From Solemya velesiana gill symbiont (GTDB lineage: Bacteria > Pseudomonadota > Gammaproteobacteria > Chromatiales > Chromatiaceae), in NCBI RefSeq assembly GCF_002020805.1, contig NZ_MPRJ01000008.1:1-42559 (forward strand): a DNA stretch of 42,559 nucleotides, written 5' to 3'. A model generated the notes under the pieces. It did no database searches. It saw nothing but the letters and a program-made list of their open reading frames with translations, and had not been told where the DNA came from. A program made the translations under genes and the position numbers. Below, piece by piece: positions 8,461 through 16,684 of this stretch; within the stretch, counting starts at the first letter, position 1; every line of letters begins with the position of its first letter.

Positions 8461-8882
8461 ACGAGACACTTGCCCTCTGGACACTTTTCTCCAGCAGTTT
8501 TCTCGCCTCCACCCTCTTGCCCGGTGGTTCCGAAGCAGTATTGGGATATACCGCAATTGAATCGACTGCATCCCTGCTCACCCTATGGAGCACGGCAACT
8601 GCCGGAAACACCCTTGGCGGCCTTACCAGCTGGGCTATTGGCTGGTGGCTGTTACGCCGCTTCCCGGACCGTGGACTGCATAAACCTGAACATCAGAAGG
8701 CACAACATCGGATTCAGCGATACGGTAGCCCACTCCTGCTACTCTCATGGTTGCCGGTGGTCGGCGATCCTCTCTGCCTGGCCGCAGGATGGAGCGGTAT
8801 CCGATTGCTCCCAGCAGCACTGTTTATCGTCATCGGAAAAGGTTTACGTTATGGGATACTGCTCGCCCTACTCCCCCAGTAG
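8457..8882 (+). CDS. YqaA-family (DedA/SNARE-associated-like) membrane protein
   Basis: A 141-residue integral membrane protein. It begins MNETLALWTLFSSSFLASTLLPGGSEAVL; the LLPGGSEAVL segment followed by GNTLGGLTSWAIGWWL is characteristic of YqaA-like relatives of the DedA family. The later SWLPVVGDPLCLAAGW motif (conserved P..GDP...AG) sits between membrane helices at about residues 90-115. The last helix is ALFIVIGKGLRYGILLAL. Many DedA relatives are linked to membrane lipid flipping or proton homeostasis, but YqaA itself has no established role. Its start codon overlaps the methyltransferase stop as ATGA, so it is the last gene of the overlapping cluster. A small CTCCCC/GGGGAG hairpin (8871-8889) covers the stop codon but has no T-tail. 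Confidence 0.82.
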   Translation: MNETLALWTLFSSSFLASTLLPGGSEAVLGYTAIESTASLLTLWSTATAGNTLGGLTSWAIGWWLLRRFPDRGLHKPEHQKAQHRIQRYGSPLLLLSWLPVVGDPLCLAAGWSGIRLLPAALFIVIGKGLRYGILLALLPQ

Positions 8883-8938
8883 TGGGGAGCAGGGTAGCAT
8901 GTTCACCTTATAATCAAGCAGGCTGTAATTTTCCCTGG

Positions 8939-9643
8939 TCACATCCATACCTGTGATGCCATGGGTTGCAGGCGCGCGTCGTTTCCATACCACTTTTGCA
9001 GGTAATTTATCGCTTTTAGGTCCCGCACTGCATTGGGTTTCAATGCAATGGACAGGCTGTCAATTGTATTCTCCGTACCATCAGCCACATCTTCATTGAC
9101 AGCACAAAGCGCATAGGTGTGACCGACATCAGAGGTGGTCATAACCTGAACAGTTTTTCTGATTACAACATCCTCCACCCTATGATTTACCAGTCTGTTT
9201 TTTGTGGAGAGTTCAGCCCACCCATTGAAAATTGACGCCAACTGAAACGTTTTTCGAAGTTGAACCGTTGACACATCCGATATGTTCTCGGGATAGACCA
9301 CATCCACAAGTTGGTCCGGCTCAGCTCCAGCCAATGCCGCGCATCGCTCTCCAACTGCCATCATTCTGAACTCCGTCAAATCCAGAATCATGCTGTTGCT
9401 GGACGAAAGCGTAACAAGTTCATAGAGCAACCCGGGGTCGATTCTGGTAATGCCACACAGCAGCCATATCCGATCAATCATGCACTGTTCAGATATGGCA
9501 CGGGCACTCTTCTCCGACATCTTCCCAGTCTTCAACCATTTGTATACCGCTTGTTCAGATGCCTCCGCATAACGCGAAACCTGCCGATAGGTGAGTCCGT
9601 CGCGTTTCATTATGAAGCGTAGCCTTTCTTGAAGTGTATTCAT
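8939..9643 (-). CDS. HTH (Cro/C1-type) regulator with a possible sensory C-terminal domain
   Basis: About 234 residues. Residues 1-52 form an XRE-like helix-turn-helix: LQERLRFIMKRDGLTYRQVSR, then EQAVYKWLKTGKMS as the recognition helix. The rest, about 80-190, alternates strands and helices (LTEFRMMAVGERCAALAGA, IRKTVQVMTTSDVGHTYAL) and could be a PAS-like sensor, but no signature residues prove it. It ends LQKWYGNDARLQPMASQVWM. ATG 9643 is preferred over the TTG that opens the frame seven codons earlier, because the HTH begins directly after it. It lies downstream of, and in the same direction as, the kinase/regulator pair, with a 194-base gap holding the dyad at 9715-9731. It may be its own transcription unit. 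Confidence 0.65.
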   Translation of the reverse strand: MNTLQERLRFIMKRDGLTYRQVSRYAEASEQAVYKWLKTGKMSEKSARAISEQCMIDRIWLLCGITRIDPGLLYELVTLSSSNSMILDLTEFRMMAVGERCAALAGAEPDQLVDVVYPENISDVSTVQLRKTFQLASIFNGWAELSTKNRLVNHRVEDVVIRKTVQVMTTSDVGHTYALCAVNEDVADGTENTIDSLSIALKPNAVRDLKAINYLQKWYGNDARLQPMASQVWM

Positions 9644-9714
9644 CCGTTTCGTCTTCCCTGCCAAGTTTCAACCGAGATAGCCCAAGGTCCATGCTGACCT
9701 GTTGTTTTGGGCGA

Positions 9715-9731
9715 TTTAGAGCTGATCTAAA
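9715..9731. promoter_or_regulatory. Dyad upstream of the HTH regulator
   Basis: TTTAGA-GCTGA-TCTAAA, perfect six-base arms and a five-base spacer, 72-88 bases upstream of the HTH gene start. It is a candidate autoregulatory operator, by position only. Confidence 0.35.
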
Positions 9732-9837
9732 CATGATATTTTCTCGAGTTGATTTGCAGCGGATAGGTACTTAATTCCTTGTAAGAAGTTCAGAATACAC
9801 ACACTAGGCTCTAATCCTACGTCACACGTAAGTGACG

Positions 9838-10476
9838 CTACATTACCAGGCCGTGTTTAAATGCATAGTAGGTGAGCTCCGCATTATTCTTGACATGCAG
9901 CTTTTCAAGTATGCGGCTGCGGTAAGTACTGATTGTCTTGACACTAAGAGAGAGACTTTCTGCAATTTCGCCTACTGTCTCGCCTGAAGCAATACGACAA
10001 AAAACTTGATATTCGCGGTTGGATAATGATTCATGAAGACTCTGCTCACTGTCACCCAGAAGCTGTTCGTTCAATAACTCACCCACTTCAGGACTTATAT
10101 ATTTGCGGCCTTCGGCAATCATACGAATTGCCATTACCAGTTGTTCTGGCGCGCTCTCTTTGGTCATGTAACCCGAAGCACCACTCTTCAGCAGGCGTAT
10201 GGCGTATTGCTCAGGCGGATAGATACTCAAAATCAGAACAGGCAATTTCTTGTTTTCAGCACGCACCCGGTTCAAGGCTTCAATCCCGGCCATACCCGGC
10301 ATGGCGATGTCCAACAGCAGCACATCCCAATGGCCTTCGCGAAGTTTCTTAATTACCTCATGCCCATCCGCCGCCTCGCCAGCAACCACCAGATCATCCG
10401 TATAATCTAGAATGGCTTTCAATCCCTGGCGAACGATAGCGTGATCGTCAGCTATCAAAACATGTATTTTTTTCAT
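9838..10476 (-). CDS. NarL/FixJ-family response regulator
   Basis: A 212-residue two-domain regulator. Receiver: acidic pair D10/D11, phospho-acceptor D56 in DVLLLDIAMPG, switch serine in VLILS, and the conserved lysine in MTKES. Output: LuxR-type HTH at about residues 145-210 (LSNREYQVFCRIASGETVGEIAESL, then SVKTISTYRSRILEKL). It is expected to bind DNA as a phosphorylated dimer. Its ATG overlaps the stop of the upstream histidine kinase by four bases, so the two are cotranscribed and almost certainly partners. A small stem-loop (CGTCAC/GTGACG, 9820-9837) touches the stop codon but lacks a T-run. Target genes are not evident; the HTH gene downstream and the symporter operon upstream are candidates by proximity only. 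Confidence 0.93.
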   Translation of the reverse strand: MKKIHVLIADDHAIVRQGLKAILDYTDDLVVAGEAADGHEVIKKLREGHWDVLLLDIAMPGMAGIEALNRVRAENKKLPVLILSIYPPEQYAIRLLKSGASGYMTKESAPEQLVMAIRMIAEGRKYISPEVGELLNEQLLGDSEQSLHESLSNREYQVFCRIASGETVGEIAESLSLSVKTISTYRSRILEKLHVKNNAELTYYAFKHGLVM

Positions 10477-12302
10477 TCCGGTGCGTCTCTTAGGGGCAGC
10501 GATATTCTAATAACCGTGCCAATACCCTTAAATCCCCGAATTCTGAATTCTCCATCCAGTGTTGCTATTCGTTCAGACATAACCCTGACGCCATGTGATT
10601 GAAAATGATTGACATCTTCTTCAGAGATACCAATCCCGTTATCTCTGATCAATACGCGCATAAAACCGGCTTGCTGTTTTATGATGACATCCACTCGCCC
10701 CGCATTGGCATGGCGCAGCACATTGGTCAATGCTTCCTGAATGACTCGAAATACAGCGATCTTTACCAAGGAATCAGAAATCTCGTACTTAAGATCTATC
10801 CTGAGATTGCATGGAATACCGCTTCGCTTCTCAAATTCCGAGGCATGCCATTCGATTGCAGGTTGCAGCCCCAAGTCGTCCAGAATAGTCGGTCGCAGCT
10901 CGGTAACGATCCGGCGAATTGACGCAATGGCTGAATCCAGCAGTACATCCATGGACCGGGTCTTCTCTACAACAAACGCTTGCTTGTGTCCGACAGATTT
11001 ACGAATCCAGGATGCGTCTAATTTAAGCGCTGTCAGTGCCCCCCCCAGTTCATCGTGAATCTCACGCGCAAGTCGGGATTTCTCTTCTTCGGTTATGGTT
11101 TGCAGATGGTTCGAAAGTGCCCGCAAGTGCTTCTCACTTTTAGACAGTGCCTCGGTACGCGCCCGCCCCCGCTCTTCCAGTCGCTCGTTTGCAATATCCA
11201 ACTCCCGATTGGTCTGCTCAAGGGTGGCAAACATTTTATTGAAGCCTAGAGTCAACTGCCCAAACTCATCCCTTGAATCCCAGGAAATTCGGCGGGAAAG
11301 ATTCTTATCTGCAGATACCCCGATCACAGCCGAGGTTAACAACCCTAAAGGTTTGGTAAAGTACCGGGTGATCACCAGCATCATGGCAATACCCCAGATG
11401 CACCATATCAGCGTGGCAGGCACTAACCATTCAAACATGGAAGCGAATCGCCCCTCCATCTCAACTTCAGGCAAGAATGCAATGACGGACCATCCACTTT
11501 CCCCGACAACAGATCTTGCTCCATAGCCAGGCTCGCCTGACACCCTCAACTGTTCAGGAAAATGCGTTTTGCCTGTCAAGGACCGGTGCCAATAGACCTC
11601 GACATTCCCTCCTTTTCCCTTTTCTGCAAAGTCACGCCCCGGCTTGTGATGCAATACTGGGACATCACCCGCATCAAGCAACAATAGGCTTGCGCCCTCA
11701 GGAAGCGGCACGCCATTCAACAACGTGATTATTTCACTCAAGGGCTTGACTGCCACCAGGGTTCCCAGATCATTGTCAAACATATCCACATGTCTGCAGG
11801 CGCCCACGAAGACCGGCCCATCCAGCCCATCCCAGTTATCCCGCAAACCAAACCAGACTTTATTCGGTGTGTTATTAGCCTGTTGAAAAACCCTCACATC
11901 CGAGAAGTTTCTGAAAACAGTGACCGGCTGCCCCTTCGCCACACCTACAGTCTCCAAACCATGGAAATTCAATAAAGACAGGGCTACGAATTGCTGACTC
12001 CCTGCAAACATCCGCTCCAACTCATCTGCTGCAAGTGTAGCTTTGTACTTCACAAGTTCGGGACTATTGGCCAGCGCACTGAGTTGGTGAGCGGAGAGAC
12101 TGTAAACCGTGTTCATGCTGGCAGCTGCCCCCAACGCAGCCAGCTTCAGTTGGCGTGCCTCGTCGGCATAGATGTTCTTGGATTCATGTTCGTAATAGAC
12201 ATACACGAACAAGAAGGCAACACCTAATATCATCGCAGCCTGGTAGGTCACAAGACGAGTGCCAATAGAGTGACGCAGGGATATTCCAGTCTTTTCACTC
12301 AC
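10473..12302 (-). CDS. NarX/DegS-type sensor histidine kinase with periplasmic sensor and HAMP
   Basis: A 609-residue inner-membrane kinase. Membrane helices at about 18-37 and 292-314 flank a 250-residue periplasmic domain, which looks like a double-Cache sensor (FVALSLLNFHGLETVG, VFVGACRHVDMFDNDLG, GYGARSVVGESGWSVIAFLP). HAMP follows (about 315-368), then a short coiled coil. The HisKA_3 box EEKSRLAREIHDELGGALTA has the phospho-acceptor His at residue 416, and the HATPase has VFRVIQEALTNVLRHA, RDNGIGI and GIGTVIRISLP. The start is GTG at 12302, preceded by GGTGGGGA. It overlaps the response regulator by four bases. Cache domains bind small extracellular ligands such as amino or organic acids; the ligand here is unknown. 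A 550-base non-coding stretch precedes it and separates it from the divergent symporter gene. Confidence 0.92.
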   Translation of the reverse strand: MSEKTGISLRHSIGTRLVTYQAAMILGVAFLFVYVYYEHESKNIYADEARQLKLAALGAAASMNTVYSLSAHQLSALANSPELVKYKATLAADELERMFAGSQQFVALSLLNFHGLETVGVAKGQPVTVFRNFSDVRVFQQANNTPNKVWFGLRDNWDGLDGPVFVGACRHVDMFDNDLGTLVAVKPLSEIITLLNGVPLPEGASLLLLDAGDVPVLHHKPGRDFAEKGKGGNVEVYWHRSLTGKTHFPEQLRVSGEPGYGARSVVGESGWSVIAFLPEVEMEGRFASMFEWLVPATLIWCIWGIAMMLVITRYFTKPLGLLTSAVIGVSADKNLSRRISWDSRDEFGQLTLGFNKMFATLEQTNRELDIANERLEERGRARTEALSKSEKHLRALSNHLQTITEEEKSRLAREIHDELGGALTALKLDASWIRKSVGHKQAFVVEKTRSMDVLLDSAIASIRRIVTELRPTILDDLGLQPAIEWHASEFEKRSGIPCNLRIDLKYEISDSLVKIAVFRVIQEALTNVLRHANAGRVDVIIKQQAGFMRVLIRDNGIGISEEDVNHFQSHGVRVMSERIATLDGEFRIRGFKGIGTVIRISLPLRDAPE

Positions 12303-12852
12303 TGGGAATCCCCACCTGTCGAAGCTTCATGGTGGCACACAGCTGCGGAATACATATCTGCACCTGGAGCGACAAAAAGGTACTTGAATTCTCGGTCAAA
12401 AACTGCGACTCAGCTATGAGAGATACCAGCAAAAGCGAACTAATCCCGTTGCTGATATTAGGCGAAGACATTGACAACCCCTTTGTAACAAGCCCGTTGG
12501 ACATGCAATAGCATAGCCTGATCACGACCGTAATAGTAATAATTTTCCCATTCAGGGATATTCAGAAGTATCCGGCTAACCACCTATATTAACCCACCAG
12601 CACTATCTGCGGTGCCATGCACATGATGCTCACACCCTGGATGCCCGGAACACCACCCAGTACATCCTGGTTACCACATCCATTGGAAATAATCTGCAAA
12701 TCCAATGGTAACAGCTATTGCACTACGCGGATTTTCACGGGATAACACTGGGTGGAATACTTCCCCGGCGGAACCGGTCCCTTACTGAATCAGTGAGGAC
12801 ATTTTTCAAATAACAGTACAACAACGGTTAGACATTCCCAGAGGCCAACACT
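12303..12852. other. Long divergent intergenic region
   Basis: About 550 bases between the divergent kinase and symporter genes. It contains no convincing gene. It holds a dyad at 12680-12708 and AT-rich tracts near 12525-12600 where promoters could lie. Confidence 0.5.
12680..12708. promoter_or_regulatory. Dyad upstream of the symporter operon
   Basis: Perfect eight-base arms CCATTGGA and TCCAATGG with a 13-base spacer. GTTACC on the left and GGTAAC on the right extend the symmetry if six bases are skipped. It lies 145-173 bases before the symporter start. It is a candidate regulator site or weak hairpin. Confidence 0.35.
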
Positions 12853-14237
12853 ATGGAATTAGCACTCCCCGCCATCGTCGCATTCATCGCCTTGGCATCG
12901 ATCATGCTCGCACCCAAGGCACGAGGTGAAGGCGCCTTTTTCAAGGGGCTGTCACCTGCCGGCCACCAACCACGTCTGCTGACCCTGACCTTTTCCCAGG
13001 TCACCACCTGGATATTTGCCAGATCACTGATGAACGCGGCCATTCTTGGGTTCTATTACGGCATCTGGGGCACCCTGGCATGCGCTGCCTATTACCTCTC
13101 TTTCCTTACCGGCGGCAGGATCATCGACAGCCTTCGCTTCCAACATGGCTACGACAGTGTTCAGGCCTTTCTCTCTGACCGGTTCGGGCGCTGGGGAACG
13201 CGCTGCTACAACTTCGTTATAGGCATCCGGTTAGTCAGTGAAGTGTTCGCCAACCTGCTGGTCATCGGTATCCTCTTCGGTGCCGCTGGCAGCGAAGCCT
13301 ATACCCTGGCAGTTGTCGGACTCGCAGCAATCACTCTTTTCTACTCGATGCTGGCGGCCTCCACGCCTCACTGCGCACAGATTTCTTTCAGATGCTGATC
13401 TTCATGCTGGTACTGACGCTGCTAATCGCTCTCGCATTCGGCGGTGGTCATTTCAGTTTCGACACGCTCCTGTTCAAGCCATTTGACATCTCACAACCCG
13501 GACCGATGCTGATGCTGGTCGCCTTTCTCCAGATCTGGAGCTACCCGATGCATGACCCGGTTATGATGGATCGAGGCTTCCTGTCCGATCGCGAAACCAC
13601 GCGCAGAAGCTTCCTGCATGCCGCATGGATCAGCGCACTCTGCATCACCCTGTTCGGCAGTCTCGGCGTAATCGCCGGTGCCAACGCAGAAGCAGGCGAG
13701 GCAATGAATGCCGTACTCACGCGTCTGCTCGGGGATTTGCCCATGCTGCTGTTCAATGCAGCCCTGGTAATCTCCGCCATGTCCACGCTGGACAGCACCC
13801 TCTCCAGCTCAAGCAAGCTTGTCGCATCGGACATGGGCGTCATCGACGCCAGCCTGCGCAACGGTCGACTCACCATGGCCCTCTTCATGCTCGCCGGCTT
13901 GGCGCTGGTATTTGTTGGAAACAAGGACCTGTTCAGCGCGGTTGCGGTCAGCGGCACAGCCTCTCTCTACCTGGCGCCGGTGATCTTCTTCTCCCTCTGG
14001 GGCAGACGAACCGAAATTCCGGTTTGGAGCTATCTCGCCAGCCTCCTGCTCGCAATAAGCGGAGCTGCGCTCTATTTCACCGAGTCAGCGGGACATACCC
14101 AATGGTTGGGTGATATCCACAAGTACACCAAGCTGCTCTATATCTCCATTACGGTAATGGGTGTCGGCTGCCTGTTCTTCTGGGTCGGCGAAAAGGCATC
14201 CGGCCGCAACGCCGAAACCGCAACTTCCACGGCCTGA
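12853..14237 (+). pseudogene. Sodium:solute symporter (SSS family), single frameshift
   Basis: Two frames join into a typical SSS protein of about 461 residues. The first, from ATG 12853, covers helices 1-5 (TFSQVTTWIFARSLMNAAILGFYYG, then DRFGRWGTRCYNF). It goes off frame at about 13353 and ends in STPHCAQISFRC. Adding one G to the GG at 13353-13354 gives MLGGLHASLRTDFFQMLIFML and continues in the frame that ends at 14237. The C-terminal half has membrane helices, LQIWSYPMHDPVMMDRGFLSD, and AMSTLDSTLSSSSKLVASD, a sodium-site-like Ser/Thr-rich helix typical of the family. The substrate cannot be read from sequence. The stop overlaps the next start (TGATG), so the phosphoesterase-like gene is its partner. 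It could be a sequencing undercall or a recent null mutation. Confidence 0.85.
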
Positions 14238-15076
14238 TGATGGACCTGGGCCAATTCGAAGAGCCCCTGCTGCTGTTTGGAGGACCCTACAGCAACCTGC
14301 AGGCAACCCAGGCGCTGCACATGGAAACCGATCGACTGGGTATCCCGCCCGAACGTGTGATCTGCAATGGCGATATTGTTGCCTACTGTGCGCAGCCCGA
14401 GGAGACAGTGGATTTTGTCCGCGACTGGGGCATTCATGTTGTGGCGGGAAATTACAAAACCTCCCTTGCCGCGGGCAGCCCTGACTGCGGCTGCGGCTTT
14501 GAAGCCGGCACAGCCTGCGCCCTGCTCTCAGACAACTGGTACCCCTTCGCCAATGCCGCCATAAGCGATGAAAACCGAAACTGGATGCAGGGACTACCCC
14601 ATGCCATCCGGTTCGGCCTCAACAGTTTCAAATTCCACGTAATCCACGGCACACCCAGCGCAATCAACCGTTTTGTCTTTGCCTCGACACCCAGGCAAGA
14701 GAAACAGGCTGAGCTTGAGACAGCCCGTACCGACGTGATCATCGGTGGCCACTGCGGCATACCCTTTGGTGAACGACTGGGCAACGGCTACTGGCTCAAC
14801 ACGGGTGTTATCGGTATGCCGGCCAACGATGCCACCAGGGAAGGATGGTACCTTCTGATTGCAGGAGAGCGTCACGGCATCCGGGCCAGCTGGCATCGCC
14901 TGGGCTATGACAACCAACAGGCATATAGCGCCATGACCGAGGCCGGAATGAACAACGGTTATGCCGATGCCCTTCAGAGCGGCCTCTGGCCGAGCATGGA
15001 CGTACTGCCTGAAAGTGAACGGACATTAAGGGGAAAACCCATATCTCTGGATGACATGATACTTGAACGGGATTGA
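14237..15076 (+). CDS. Metallophosphoesterase-fold protein with altered metal-binding motifs
   Basis: A 279-residue soluble protein, start fixed by the one-base overlap with the symporter stop. The layout is that of calcineurin-like phosphoesterases, but several ligands differ. Residues 15-20 read GGPYSN where GDIHSN is usual (Asp and His lost). GDIVAY (45-50) is kept. GNYK (71-74) replaces GNHD. VIHGTP (H137) is kept. GHCG (171-174) replaces GHTH. A cysteine cluster C84-x-C86 ... C94 (DCGCGFEAGTAC) follows GNYK. I recall similar GGPYSN-type relatives in other Proteobacteria, so this looks like a subfamily rather than decay; that needs a search. A phosphoesterase of unknown substrate, or a non-catalytic binding protein, are both possible. 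Pairing with a symporter suggests a job tied to the transported compound. Confidence 0.75.
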   Translation: MMDLGQFEEPLLLFGGPYSNLQATQALHMETDRLGIPPERVICNGDIVAYCAQPEETVDFVRDWGIHVVAGNYKTSLAAGSPDCGCGFEAGTACALLSDNWYPFANAAISDENRNWMQGLPHAIRFGLNSFKFHVIHGTPSAINRFVFASTPRQEKQAELETARTDVIIGGHCGIPFGERLGNGYWLNTGVIGMPANDATREGWYLLIAGERHGIRASWHRLGYDNQQAYSAMTEAGMNNGYADALQSGLWPSMDVLPESERTLRGKPISLDDMILERD

Positions 15077-15145
15077 AGCAAAGGACGTCAATCTCGGTTA
15101 TCCCCTGTTTATCCGCGCACGCAAAAGGGGTGTTAATCTGCAGGC

Positions 15146-16510
15146 ATGAAAAACCGATTGCTCATCATCGAGGATGACGCCGGACTCAACCAGATGCTCC
15201 AGTTCCATTTCGAGGATCTGGGTTTTGATGTAACCGGTGTCAGCAACTGCAGCGAGGGCATGCTGCAGCTGAATGAAAACGCCTTCGACCTGCTGCTTCT
15301 TGATCAGCAGCTGCCAGATGGAAACGGTCTCGACCTGCTGACAGAGATCTGCCAGAAGACACCGGGGCAGGCGGTGATCATGATGACTGGACAACATGAC
15401 CTGGAACTGGCGATCCAGGCAATCAAGGCAGGCGCTGCTGACTTCATCCACAAGCCGATCAGGACCGAAGCGCTGCAGCACGTCGTTGAAAGGGTGCTGG
15501 AGAACAAGCGCCTCTCGAGGCAAGTTGAAGCATTGCAGCAAGAGACGCCGGATGACCTGGAACAACGGGAACTGATCGGCCGCAGCGATGCGATGCTGAA
15601 GGTCAGTAAAGAGATCGCCCTCAGCGCCGCCAGTGACGCCACGGTCCTGATCACAGGCGAGTCCGGCACAGGCAAGGAGGTGGTTGCGCGCCTGATACAC
15701 ATGCACTCAGGCAAAAGCGGTCCTTTCACCCCCGTCAACTGTGCCGCCATCGTGGACACACTCCTTGAGAGTGAACTGTTTGGCCATGAAAAGGGGGCCT
15801 TCACCGGGGCAGAAGCACGCAAACCCGGCAAGTTCGAACTGGCCCAGGACGGCACCATTTTCCTTGATGAAATCGGCGAACTGGCTCAGCCACTCCAGGC
15901 CAAACTGCTGCGCGCCCTCCAGGAACAGATGTTCGAACGGGTGGGGGGTACCCAGCAGATAAGGAGCAACGCCCGGGTCATCGCCGCCACCAACAGGGAC
16001 CTGTTTGCCGAGGTGAACGCCGGCAACTTCCGCGAGGATCTCGCCTACCGACTGAAGGTGATATCCATTCACCTTCCCTCCCTGCGTGAACGAAAAGAGG
16101 ACATTCCACTGCTGGCAAAGGCACTGGTGGAAAAGATCGCCCGAAAGATCCACAAACCACCATTGAAACTCACAGATGAAGCTATCCATGTACTTCAAAG
16201 CTACAACTGGCCAGGCAATGTCCGTGAGATGGAGAATATCCTTACCCAGGCCCTGGTCCACGCCAGGGGGAGCCTGATCACCCCCGATCTGCTGCAACTG
16301 GATGCAGCCGGCCCCATGGCAGCGGCATCCCCCACTTCGGCCGCTAACCCAAACCAGGCCCAAAAAAGCCTGGACCAGGTGGAAGCCGAGCACATCCAGC
16401 TTGTTCTCGATCACACCGGTGGACACAAGGGAAAAACCTGCGATGTCCTCGGAATATCCAGGCCCGCCCTGGACCGCAAAATCAAGAAGTACAACCTACG
16501 CCTGCCCTGA
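15146..16510 (+). CDS. Sigma-54-dependent NtrC-family response regulator (orphan)
   Basis: A 454-residue regulator. Receiver: E9/D10/D11, phospho-acceptor D53 (FDLLLLDQQLPDG), T81 in MMTG, K103 in HKP. AAA+ domain: Walker A GESGTGKE (171-178), GAFTGA (217-222) for sigma-54 contact, Walker B TIFLDEIGEL, and the R-finger region VIAATNRDL. C-terminal Fis-type HTH: HIQLVLDHTGGHKGKTCD, then LGISRPALDRKIKKYNL. It should activate sigma-54 promoters when phosphorylated. No histidine kinase lies next to it: the nearest genes are the symporter/phosphoesterase pair 70 bases upstream in the same direction and the ECF sigma gene downstream. A His-kinase elsewhere, or cross-talk, is implied. Target promoters of -24/-12 type were not found nearby. 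Confidence 0.93.
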   Translation: MKNRLLIIEDDAGLNQMLQFHFEDLGFDVTGVSNCSEGMLQLNENAFDLLLLDQQLPDGNGLDLLTEICQKTPGQAVIMMTGQHDLELAIQAIKAGAADFIHKPIRTEALQHVVERVLENKRLSRQVEALQQETPDDLEQRELIGRSDAMLKVSKEIALSAASDATVLITGESGTGKEVVARLIHMHSGKSGPFTPVNCAAIVDTLLESELFGHEKGAFTGAEARKPGKFELAQDGTIFLDEIGELAQPLQAKLLRALQEQMFERVGGTQQIRSNARVIAATNRDLFAEVNAGNFREDLAYRLKVISIHLPSLRERKEDIPLLAKALVEKIARKIHKPPLKLTDEAIHVLQSYNWPGNVREMENILTQALVHARGSLITPDLLQLDAAGPMAAASPTSAANPNQAQKSLDQVEAEHIQLVLDHTGGHKGKTCDVLGISRPALDRKIKKYNLRLP

Positions 16511-16547
16511 TGGCAGCGCATATCTTGGCCTTTTAATCATTCGTTAA

Positions 16548-16579
16548 ATGTAATGTTTCGTTATAACGAAACGTTACAT
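16548..16579. promoter_or_regulatory. 32-bp near-perfect palindrome upstream of the ECF sigma gene
   Basis: Two 16-base arms with one mismatch, no spacer. The core GTTTCGTTATAACGAAAC is a perfect 18-bp palindrome and is extended by ATGTAA / TTACAT. It lies 38 bases after the sigma-54 regulator stop and about 105 bases before the sigma gene. No T-run follows, so an operator is more likely than a terminator. Confidence 0.6.
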
Positions 16580-16598
16580 CACTCAAACATAAAATTCG

Positions 16599-16619
16599 AT
16601 TGATTTAATATAAATCAAT
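16599..16619. promoter_or_regulatory. 21-bp palindrome in the ECF sigma leader
   Basis: Perfect nine-base arms ATTGATTTA / TAAATCAAT with spacer ATA. The centre lies about 45 bp from the centre of the preceding palindrome. It is AT-rich and could overlap a promoter for the sigma gene. Confidence 0.5.
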
Positions 16620-16684
16620 AGGTTACAAAGATGGCACGGCTCCTGCTCTATCTCAGCATTCACAAACAACAGAGAGATTAAGAA

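Noticed and set aside
8871-8889. Hairpin CTCCCC/GGGGAG at the end of the YqaA gene as a terminator
   Set aside because: The stem covers the stop codon and has no T-run.
12295-12525. Small minus-strand frame just upstream of the kinase gene
   Set aside because: There is no ribosome site or family signature, and its composition matches intergenic sequence.
16548-16579. Rho-independent terminator for the sigma-54 regulator gene
   Set aside because: There is strong symmetry but no U-run after either side, and the loop is absent (perfect palindrome), which suits an operator better.
16599-16619. FNR/Anr box suggested by TTGAT ... ATCAA
   Set aside because: The half-sites are nine bases apart instead of four, so the spacing does not fit.
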